The position numbers and the translations under genes were made by a program. Shown one piece after another: positions 8,962-16,039 of a stretch of DNA of 64,000 nucleotides. This DNA is from Maribacter arenosus (lineage in GTDB: Bacteria > Bacteroidota > Bacteroidia > Flavobacteriales > Flavobacteriaceae), in assembly GCF_014610845.1 (NCBI RefSeq), contig NZ_JABTCG010000003.1:124001-188000 (forward strand). Reading direction: 5' to 3'. The notes beneath the pieces are model-generated. The model saw nothing but the letters and a program-made list of their open reading frames with translations, was not told the DNA's origin and ran no database searches. Numbering within the stretch: the first letter of the stretch is position 1; each line of letters opens with the position of its first letter.

Positions 8962-10374
8962 ATGAATATCCAACAGATTTATACAGGTTGTTTGGCCCAA
9001 GGGGCTTATTATATAGAAAGCAAAGGAGAAGTAGCCATTATTGATCCCTTGCGTGAAGTAGAACCCTATATACAAAGGGCAAAAGCTGATAATGCCAAAA
9101 TCAAATACATCTTTGAGACCCATTTTCATGCTGATTTTGTAAGTGGACATATTACTTTGGCCAAGGAGACCGGTGCATCTATAGTTTATGGGCCTTTGGC
9201 AAATCCATCTTTTGATGCGATCATAGCAGCCGATAATCAGGAATTCAAACTAGGGGATATTACGATCAAAGTGCTCCATACTCCAGGGCATACCATGGAG
9301 AGCACCACCTATCTATTAAAGGATGAAGTGGGAAGGGATCATGCCATCTTTTCAGGGGACACCTTGTTTTTGGGGGATGTAGGTCGACCTGATCTGGCCC
9401 AGAAAGCGGCCGATATGACCCAAGAGGACTTAGCTGGTATTTTGTTTGACAGTCTTCGTAATAAAATAATGCCATTGGCAGATGATGTAATCGTTTATCC
9501 CGCCCATGGTGCAGGATCGGCCTGTGGTAAGAACATGATGAAGGAAACTGTAGATACACTGGGGAATCAAAAAAAGATGAATTATGCCTTACGGGCGGAT
9601 ATGACCAAGCAAGAGTTCATTGCTGAAGTGACCGAAGGATTATTGCCGCCCCCCAAGTACTTTCCCTTGAATGTAAAAATGAACAAAGAGGGGTATGAAG
9701 ATATAGGGGCGATACTCGAACGAGGTAGAACCGCGTTGAGTCCCGAAGACTTCGAGATTGCTGCTAACGAAACAGGTGCTGTGGTTTTGGATGTGAGACA
9801 TCAGGATGAATTTGTGAAAGGCCATATTCCGCGTTCCATTTTCATAGGTTTAAATGGTGATTTCGCACCCTGGGTGGGGGCTCTGCTTGCCGATGTAAAA
9901 CAGCCCATTTTACTAGTGGCCCCTGTGGGTAAGGAAAAGGAATCCGTAATCCGATTGTCACGTGTAGGTTTCGATGGTACCCTCGGCTATTTGAAAGGTG
10001 GTTTTGATGCCTGGAAGAGTGCTGGGAAAGACTATGATAAGATTACCGCCGTGACCGCCGATGAGGTAAGTGAGGAAATCAATGCGAACAAAGTGCCCTT
10101 ATTCGATGTCCGCAAGGAAAGTGAGTACAAGAAAGAACATGTGGTCAACGCCATCAATATACCCTTGGATTTTTTAAATGAACAGTTTACAGAATTCCCA
10201 AAGGACCGTATCTTTTTATTGCATTGCGAAGGCGGCTACCGATCTGTAATTGCAGCTTCAATTTTAAAGGCTAGGGGAATCCATAATTTAATCGATATTT
10301 CGGAAGGTTTTTCGGCTATAAAGGCATCAGGTATCAAGGTAACTGATGCTGTTTGTCCAACCACTTTTAAATGA
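8962..10374 (+). CDS. Persulfide dioxygenase-like metallo-beta-lactamase with two rhodanese domains
   Basis: 470 residues from the ATG at 8962, chosen over a TTG nine codons upstream because AGGAAG lies just before it and MNIQQIYTGCLAQGAYYI is the usual family start. Residues 1-240 are an ETHE1/Blh-type metallo-hydrolase: THFHADFVSGH near residue 53 holds the metal-binding His/Asp. Two rhodanese domains follow, near 270-360 and 375-470. The second has its active Cys422 in LLHCEGGYRS; the first has LLVAPVGKEK at that place and no Cys, so it is probably inactive. Such enzymes oxidise glutathione or other persulfides to sulfite in sulfide detoxification. The neighbours (SulP, DUF2892) fit that role. 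Confidence 0.9.
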   Translation: MNIQQIYTGCLAQGAYYIESKGEVAIIDPLREVEPYIQRAKADNAKIKYIFETHFHADFVSGHITLAKETGASIVYGPLANPSFDAIIAADNQEFKLGDITIKVLHTPGHTMESTTYLLKDEVGRDHAIFSGDTLFLGDVGRPDLAQKAADMTQEDLAGILFDSLRNKIMPLADDVIVYPAHGAGSACGKNMMKETVDTLGNQKKMNYALRADMTKQEFIAEVTEGLLPPPKYFPLNVKMNKEGYEDIGAILERGRTALSPEDFEIAANETGAVVLDVRHQDEFVKGHIPRSIFIGLNGDFAPWVGALLADVKQPILLVAPVGKEKESVIRLSRVGFDGTLGYLKGGFDAWKSAGKDYDKITAVTADEVSEEINANKVPLFDVRKESEYKKEHVVNAINIPLDFLNEQFTEFPKDRIFLLHCEGGYRSVIAASILKARGIHNLIDISEGFSAIKASGIKVTDAVCPTTFK

Positions 10375-10469
10375 GTAAATCCAAGATATTAAAAATTGCA
10401 ATGGCTTGTGTGTTATGCGTAACACTTATTACCATTATGGTTATGACCATTGAGTATTTAGTAACTTAA
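10371..10469 (+). CDS. Very small membrane protein (32 aa), coupled to the dioxygenase gene
   Basis: The ATG overlaps the dioxygenase stop as ATGA, a usual sign of translational coupling. The 32-residue product begins MSKSKILK and is then almost wholly hydrophobic (IAMACVLCVTLITIMVMTIE), so it would be a single-pass membrane peptide with two Cys in the membrane part. It lies between the dioxygenase and DUF2892 genes in one probable operon. I do not recognise a family. The overlap and the clean membrane profile make it a likely real gene despite its size. Confidence 0.6.
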   Translation: MSKSKILKIAMACVLCVTLITIMVMTIEYLVT

Positions 10470-10479
10470 GTAAGAAGAT

Positions 10480-10686
10480 ATGAAGAAAAATATGGGTGGA
10501 ACGGACAAGCTGATTCGGGTGATATTGGCCTTGATTATTGGACTTTTGGTCTATTTTGAAGTAGTCGAAGACACTTTGGCCTATATTTTATTGGCCTTAG
10601 CCGGTATTTTCGTGCTCACGGGTTTGGTTGGTTTTTGTCCGTTATATGGCGTTTTGGGAATCGATAGTTGTAGCAAGCAAAGATAA
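10480..10686 (+). CDS. DUF2892 family (YgaP-type) inner-membrane protein
   Basis: 68 residues with the DUF2892 start MKKNMGGTDKLIRVILALII and two transmembrane helices (about 14-31 and 35-55), ending with FCPLYGVLGIDSCSKQR. The two Cys in FCPLYG and DSCSK are typical of the family. DUF2892 domains are commonly fused or linked to rhodaneses, as in YgaP, and are thought to help move sulfur compounds at the membrane. This matches its place ten bases after the 32-residue peptide gene and close behind the two-rhodanese enzyme. Confidence 0.85.
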   Translation: MKKNMGGTDKLIRVILALIIGLLVYFEVVEDTLAYILLALAGIFVLTGLVGFCPLYGVLGIDSCSKQR

Positions 10687-10789
10687 GAACGTTCTAAAGC
10701 TACCGATATTGGTTGTACCTGACTTTTATCATATTTTCAATTGTTAAAGTCCTATATTTTTACGCAATCTAGATATAAAATTTGATGGT

Positions 10790-10921
10790 ATGGCATACGT
10801 ACTACCTTTGGTAAATTGGGGCAACGGAATTATTATGATCGGTGTTTTTGGTGCCGTCGTAATAGGGTTGGTCGTTACACTTATAATCTTCATGAATAGC
10901 GGAAAAAGGGATAAAAACTAA
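10790..10921 (+). CDS. Small membrane protein (43 aa), unknown
   Basis: Starts at ATG 10790 and ends at TAA 10919-10921. The product begins MAYVLPLVNWGNG, has one strongly hydrophobic segment (IIMIGVFGAVVIGLVVTLII) and a basic tail NSGKRDKN, so it should be a single-pass membrane protein. No family is recognised. The positive-inside tail supports a real coding gene rather than chance. Confidence 0.5.
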   Translation: MAYVLPLVNWGNGIIMIGVFGAVVIGLVVTLIIFMNSGKRDKN

Positions 10922-11077
10922 ATCCTTATTCCTAATAAATTCGTAGCCCGGGTCTGGCGACCTATTTAATACCGGTGATGGTTGTAAACGTATCGCAACC
11001 TTCTTCCTGTTTTTTGTATTTCATTTTATTAGCTTTAATTCATTTAATAGTTATATTTAGTCAGTAATACACTAGTA

Positions 11078-11260
11078 ATGATAAAGAATTTTATTGAGCG
11101 GATTGGGGTTATGAACTGCATTATGCTGCTCGTTGTGATTTCAATAATTATAGTTTCAGAAGTGATATTTCTTACGGGGGACAAGTTGGACGCCATTTTC
11201 ATCGCGTTTTGGGCACCCACCATATTAGGGTTCATGAACTATTTAAAATATAAGAAATAA
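11078..11260 (+). CDS. Small two-pass membrane protein (60 aa), unknown
   Basis: 60 residues: MIKNFIERIGVMNCIM, a hydrophobic segment (LLVVISIIIVSEVIFL), a short polar loop TGDKLD, a second hydrophobic segment (AIFIAFWAPTILGFM) and a basic tail NYLKYKK. Predicted as a two-helix membrane protein. Its stop overlaps the start of the next small gene (TAATG), which supports translation of both. No family is recognised. Confidence 0.55.
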   Translation: MIKNFIERIGVMNCIMLLVVISIIIVSEVIFLTGDKLDAIFIAFWAPTILGFMNYLKYKK

Positions 11261-11355
11261 TGGAGTTTATCCTGATTTACTCTATTATCGTATCCATCTT
11301 TTTTGTGATATGGATCCTCTTTGTCATACGTATGTATAACAAACTGAACGACTGA
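11260..11355 (+). CDS. Very small membrane protein (31 aa), coupled to the gene before it
   Basis: The ATG at 11260 shares its A with the preceding TAA. The product (MEFILIYSIIV, then SIFFVIWILFVIRMYNKLND) is one membrane helix with a short polar tail. It ends two bases before the stop of the convergent exonuclease gene. No family is recognised; the overlap with the preceding gene is the best support. Confidence 0.5.
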   Translation: MEFILIYSIIVSIFFVIWILFVIRMYNKLND

Positions 11356-11357
11356 GC

Positions 11358-12743
11358 TCAGTGGGCATCATCGGTTGTTGTGAACTGTTGTACGTTGTGT
11401 GGGTTTCTTGTAAGATATGACTGAATGATCCGTTCGGTTTCCAAAGTGTTTTTCTGAGGGATCAAATAGGCTTCCAAATCTTCAACGGTACTGATTTGGA
11501 TATCTTTGTCGACAAAGCCATAGCCCATATAAATTCCATTCTTAAGCATTACAAAGGCTCTTTCACTATACGTCCTTCCTTTCTCCTGAATGAGAAGGCT
11601 TTCACTATTATCACGCATGAAGGATAGGGCCTCCTCTACCTTTTTGTTATAGGCATCCACGGTTTCGTCCCCACGACATATACCATCGCATTCTTTTATT
11701 CGATAATGCGAACATGTATCCACATTTTCCTGTAAATGACAGTACTTCGCACACAAGGAAAATGTTTTACAGACTTCCTCCAAATACAAACGGCAATCCG
11801 TTGTATTATAAAAGATGGCAACAGGATCAGGGGCCTGTTTTATTTTGTTGAAGGCCAGATGAAGAATACCGTTCCTGTCCTCATAACTGAAAATACCATA
11901 CCGCTGTACCGTTCTTTTTTGTGATCGGTTGTATTCAGGGTAATGGTGTTTTATTGACGCTGATTCCATTAGAAGGGCAACTAATTCGTTTCCAGAAAGT
12001 TCAAAATCGATATCCGCGGTTACGGCACACATTTGAATCTCTTTGGTAGCCTTATCGTAGAAATGACTCAAAACCCTTTTTTTAATGTTGATGGCCTTGC
12101 CCACATAAATGATCTTGCCCTTTGCATTTTTAAAATAGTAGATACCCGGAGCATTGGGCAAATCATCATAGATTTTCTTGGGCAATGCAGGAGGTAAGGT
12201 GATTTCCTGGGAACGGGCGTTCAAAAAAGTCTTGAAAACGTCTTCCGCTCCTTCCGTTCGTAAAAGTTTTTGAAACAATATAGTGGTGGCTTGGGCATCA
12301 CCTCGGGCCCTATGCCTGTCGGTCAAAGGAATATCCAATGCGGAACATAATTTACCCAGACTGTACGAATTATAGCCCGGGATCAGTTTTCGGGACAAGC
12401 GTACCGTACAGAGTTTTTTTCGGGTAAACTCGAGCCCCAAGGATTTAAATTCATTCTTAATGACATTGTAATCGAAACCCACACTGTGCGCTACAAATAT
12501 GCTATCCCTGGTAATTTCAAGAATCTGATCGGCAATTTCAACCAAGGTAGGGGCATCACGGACCAAATCATTGTCAATCCCTGTTAATCCGGTAATGAAA
12601 TAAGGAATCTCACATTCGGGATTGACCAAAGAGGTAAACTCATCCACGATGTCGTACCCATCATATTTGAATATGGAGATTTCCGTGATTTTGTTTCCCT
12701 TAATTCCGTTTCCGGTCGTCTCTATGTCAACTATTGAATACAG
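11358..12743 (-). CDS. DnaQ-like exonuclease fused to a UvrC/Cho-type GIY-YIG nuclease domain
   Basis: 461 residues if read from a CTG at 12741-12743. The first ATG/GTG/TTG in frame is a GTG at 12647, but starting there would remove the exonuclease I motif: the 32 codons upstream read YSIVDIETTGNG and on without a stop, and a TAG closes the frame at seven codons before CTG. So the true start is CTG (giving the standard MYSIVDIETTG form) or a nearby ATT. Residues 1-170 are the DEDDh exonuclease (later motif RHRARGDAQAT). Residues 195-280 are GIY-YIG (APGIYYFKNAKGKIIYVGKA). The C-terminal part is Cys-rich (CAKYCHL, CDGICRG). Such fusions are thought to act in nucleotide excision repair. Confidence 0.85.
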   Translation of the reverse strand: MYSIVDIETTGNGIKGNKITEISIFKYDGYDIVDEFTSLVNPECEIPYFITGLTGIDNDLVRDAPTLVEIADQILEITRDSIFVAHSVGFDYNVIKNEFKSLGLEFTRKKLCTVRLSRKLIPGYNSYSLGKLCSALDIPLTDRHRARGDAQATTILFQKLLRTEGAEDVFKTFLNARSQEITLPPALPKKIYDDLPNAPGIYYFKNAKGKIIYVGKAINIKKRVLSHFYDKATKEIQMCAVTADIDFELSGNELVALLMESASIKHHYPEYNRSQKRTVQRYGIFSYEDRNGILHLAFNKIKQAPDPVAIFYNTTDCRLYLEEVCKTFSLCAKYCHLQENVDTCSHYRIKECDGICRGDETVDAYNKKVEEALSFMRDNSESLLIQEKGRTYSERAFVMLKNGIYMGYGFVDKDIQISTVEDLEAYLIPQKNTLETERIIQSYLTRNPHNVQQFTTTDDAH

Positions 12744-12775
12744 ATCAATGAATTTAATAAACTAGTTTATTTTGT

Positions 12776-12783
12776 CAAAGTTA
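12776..12783 (-). promoter_or_regulatory. Possible -7 box (TAACTTTG, minus strand) for the exonuclease gene
   Basis: On the minus strand TAACTTTG fits TANNTTTG, 33 bases before the CTG start. A transcript starting just after it would have a leader of about 26 bases, which supports a start near 12743 and not at the GTG at 12647. Confidence 0.35.
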
Positions 12784-13006
12784 CTTGAAAATATATTGTT
12801 TGCCCATTAAATTACACCAGTCAATTAGGCTTCAAGACTTCGCGTTATGGGCTTTATCGACATTGACCGGACTCGTATTACAAAAAATGGGGTAATTGGT
12901 AACACCCAAGAATCGATATGGAAACTTTAGAAATAAAAGCGGGAAGAAATGTAATGATTGCTTATTTTTAAAGTAAATCCCGCGAAGCATAGGTATATAA
13001 TTAAAT

Positions 13007-14614
13007 ATGAAGGCGATATCATTGCTATTTTTACTGTTTGTCCCATGCGGTATTTTATTTTTGACCGGGTGTAAAGAAGCCCCTGAAAAGGATGAAACGA
13101 CCGAGCAATTACCGAATATCATTTATATTTTGGCCGACGATCTTGGGTATGGCGATATCCATGCTTTTAATCCCAATGGAAAAATTACGACCCCGAATAT
13201 CGATGCGTTAGCAACGAATGGCATTAAATTCATCGATGCACATACCTCATCCGCCGTTTGTACACCCACACGTTATGGCATATTGACCGGGCGGTACAAC
13301 TGGCGGAGTGCGATAAAAAGCGGTGTGCTTACGGGAAAATCAAAAGCCTTGATCCCTAAACAAAGAACAACGGTTGCATCCTTATTGAAGCGCAAAGGGT
13401 ATCATACTGCTTTTATTGGAAAATGGCATCTTGGGTGGGACTGGGCCTTTAAAGATTCCACGGATTTCGGGGGTGAAGGTTGGAATTATGGGGATTTTGA
13501 GAATATGGACTTTGAAAAGCCCATTAAAAACGGACCCAATGATCTGGGATTCGATTTTTCCTACGGCCACTCCGGTTCATTGGATATGGCACCTTATATT
13601 TATATTGAAAATGGTCGTCCAACAGCTGCCGTAGACCGTGTTACTGAGGATACAGGTAAGTACACCTGGTGGCGTAAGGGTCCCACAGCTTCCGATTTTA
13701 TCCATGAGGAGGTGACCCCCAATTTTTTTAAGAAAGCAATCTCCTATATTGAAGAAAAAGCCACCCAGGCCCACCCCTTCTTTCTGTATCTGGCCTTACC
13801 TTCACCCCATACCCCCATATTACCAAAGAAGGAATGGCAGGGTAAAAGCAACACGAATCCGTATGGTGATTTTGTGGTTATGATCGATGCTTATGTCGGC
13901 GAAGTGGTGGAAGTGCTAGCTCAAAAAGGATTAACAGAAAATACCATTGTGATCTTTACCAGCGACAACGGATGTTCACCAGAGGCCGATTTTGAGGTTT
14001 TAAAGGAGAAAGGACATCATCCAAATGCCAATTTCAGAGGCCATAAAGCCGATATTTATGAAGGGGGACATCGAGTGCCCTTTATAGTGAAATGGCCAAA
14101 ACAAATCGCCTCGAACACCGTTTCGGAAAAGACCATATGCACCACGGACTTAATGGCCACCTTGGCCGATGTCGCAAAGATAGACCTAAGGGAAAATGAA
14201 GGGGAGGACAGTTATTCACTTTTACCCATTTTTAAAGACCCTAACACGACCGACTTTAAACGGGAGGCCACCGTACACCATTCCATAAACGGTAGTTTCG
14301 CTATTCGCAAAGACCAGTGGAAAATGATTTTTTGTGCTGGTTCTGGGGGTTGGAGCCATCCCAAGCCTGATGCGGATGGGATAGGGGAACTTCCTATTTT
14401 CCAGCTGTATGATTTGGCAATCGACCCTGGGGAACAAGCCAATCTTTACGGGAAACATCCCGAAGTGGAACATCAATTACGGCAATTGATGCTTCAATAT
14501 ATCGAAGATGGTCGAAGCACTCCGGGAACAAAGCAGGAGAACGACCCTGAAAAGTATGGTTCCAAAAACTGGAAACAACTTGCGATGTTAAAAGAGAAAC
14601 TACATAAAACATGA
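13007..14614 (+). CDS. Family S1 sulfatase, lipoprotein
   Basis: 535 residues with a lipoprotein signal (ILFLTGCKEA, Cys22). NIIYILADDLGYGDIHAFNP gives the first metal-binding Asp pair, and AVCTPTRYGILTGRYNWRS holds Cys85 in C-x-P-x-R, the residue converted to formylglycine in type I sulfatases. SPHTPILPKKEW and FTSDNGCSPE are the further active-site regions. It should remove sulfate from a polysaccharide or oligosaccharide at the cell surface or in the periplasm. It is the first gene of the degradation cluster, and its stop overlaps the next start (ATGA). The substrate is not told by the sequence; a sulfated algal glycan is inferred from the neighbours. Confidence 0.92.
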   Translation: MKAISLLFLLFVPCGILFLTGCKEAPEKDETTEQLPNIIYILADDLGYGDIHAFNPNGKITTPNIDALATNGIKFIDAHTSSAVCTPTRYGILTGRYNWRSAIKSGVLTGKSKALIPKQRTTVASLLKRKGYHTAFIGKWHLGWDWAFKDSTDFGGEGWNYGDFENMDFEKPIKNGPNDLGFDFSYGHSGSLDMAPYIYIENGRPTAAVDRVTEDTGKYTWWRKGPTASDFIHEEVTPNFFKKAISYIEEKATQAHPFFLYLALPSPHTPILPKKEWQGKSNTNPYGDFVVMIDAYVGEVVEVLAQKGLTENTIVIFTSDNGCSPEADFEVLKEKGHHPNANFRGHKADIYEGGHRVPFIVKWPKQIASNTVSEKTICTTDLMATLADVAKIDLRENEGEDSYSLLPIFKDPNTTDFKREATVHHSINGSFAIRKDQWKMIFCAGSGGWSHPKPDADGIGELPIFQLYDLAIDPGEQANLYGKHPEVEHQLRQLMLQYIEDGRSTPGTKQENDPEKYGSKNWKQLAMLKEKLHKT

Positions 14615-16020
14615 AAAACCTTAGAAAATTCATTTCCATTTTATGGGTCATTGGAACGGTCCAAATTTGTTCGGCCAAGATATGGCTTCCTTCGATCCTA
14701 TCCGATAATATGGTGCTTCAGCAAGAGTCGAACGTTACGATTTGGGGATGGTCCACGGCTACCTCCGATTCCATAACGATCAAAGGCTCTTGGAACAATA
14801 TTTCGGTGACCACAGAGGCCTATCAAGGGGTTTGGTCGGTTAGCCTACCCACACCTGCTGCTGGGGGTCCATTTACGGTCACTATAGAGGGACATGAGAA
14901 AGTGGTCATCGATAATGTGTTGATCGGTGAGGTGTGGTTGGCTTCCGGACAATCCAATATGGAATGGTCCGCCAACTCCAAAATTGTCAATGCTGAAACC
15001 GAAATTTCAAATGCCAGGTATCCGAATATCCGCTTTTTTCACGTTGATAGGCATTTGGCTCGACATCCACAGGATGACACACCCGGATTTTGGGTAGAAT
15101 GTACTCCCGAAACTACGGCAAATTTCAGTGCCGTTGCGTATTTCTTTGGTAGGGATATCCATAAAAAAACCGGATGGCCCATGGGATTGATCGGTTCGAG
15201 CTGGGGGGGCACCCCGATTGAGACATGGATTCCTAAAACGGTGCTTTCCATGAATCCGGAATTAGTTGAAGCAGCAAAAAAAATAGAGCCCAGAAAGTGG
15301 TGGCCCAATGAACCGGGATGGGCCTATAACGCCATGATACACCCATTGGTTAATTTTAGGATTGCTGGGTGTATATGGTATCAAGGGGAATCGAACCGGC
15401 AAAATGCCACTTCCTATTACAAGTCCTTTCCCCTGCTAATCAAAACATGGCGAGAGGTTTGGGATAATGAATTCCCCTTTTATTACGCTCAATTGGCCCC
15501 ATTTAAATATGAAGCCGCTGATGCTTTGGATGTGGCAATTGTAAGGGATGCCCAATTACAGACCCAATTGCAAATTCCCAAAACCGGAATGGCCGTGACC
15601 AATGATATTGGAAATCTGGAAGACATACATCCTAGGAATAAACAGGAGGTGGGTCGACGATTGGCCTTATGGGCTTTGGCCAAAGATTATGGGGTGTCGT
15701 CATTGGAGTATTCAGGACCTGTTTATAAATCGATGGAAATAAGGAAGGACAAAATCACACTCCTGTTCGATCATGCCCAGGAGGGATTGGTGAAAAAAGG
15801 AAAAAGACTCACCGATTTCATGGTAGCAGGCCCCGATCGTGTTTTTTATCCCGCAAAAGCTAAAATTGTTGGGAATACGGTTATGGTTTCGGCAAAAAAT
15901 GTAAAAAACCCCGTAGCGGTACGATTTGCTTTCACAGATACGGCCCAACCCAATTTATACAATACTGAAGGTCTCCCAGCTTCTGCTTTTAGGACGGATT
16001 CCTGGGAATTTGAAGAATAG
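14611..16020 (+). CDS. Sialate O-acetylesterase-like SGNH esterase
   Basis: 469 residues with a cleavable signal (ending about QICSAK). GEVWLASGQSNMEWS near residues 106-120 carries the nucleophilic Ser of the SGNH/SASA family, GCIWYQGESNR is the oxyanion block, and NLEDIHPRNKQEVG contains the catalytic DxxH. The name comes from sialate 9-O-acetylesterases, but in marine Bacteroidota these enzymes usually deacetylate other glycans. Here it would remove acetyl groups so that the sulfatases and fucosidases can act. It overlaps the sulfatase by four bases and lies 19 bases before the GH95 gene, so the three form a tight operon. Confidence 0.88.
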   Translation: MKNLRKFISILWVIGTVQICSAKIWLPSILSDNMVLQQESNVTIWGWSTATSDSITIKGSWNNISVTTEAYQGVWSVSLPTPAAGGPFTVTIEGHEKVVIDNVLIGEVWLASGQSNMEWSANSKIVNAETEISNARYPNIRFFHVDRHLARHPQDDTPGFWVECTPETTANFSAVAYFFGRDIHKKTGWPMGLIGSSWGGTPIETWIPKTVLSMNPELVEAAKKIEPRKWWPNEPGWAYNAMIHPLVNFRIAGCIWYQGESNRQNATSYYKSFPLLIKTWREVWDNEFPFYYAQLAPFKYEAADALDVAIVRDAQLQTQLQIPKTGMAVTNDIGNLEDIHPRNKQEVGRRLALWALAKDYGVSSLEYSGPVYKSMEIRKDKITLLFDHAQEGLVKKGKRLTDFMVAGPDRVFYPAKAKIVGNTVMVSAKNVKNPVAVRFAFTDTAQPNLYNTEGLPASAFRTDSWEFEE

Positions 16021-16039
16021 CACAACAAACCCATAACTC

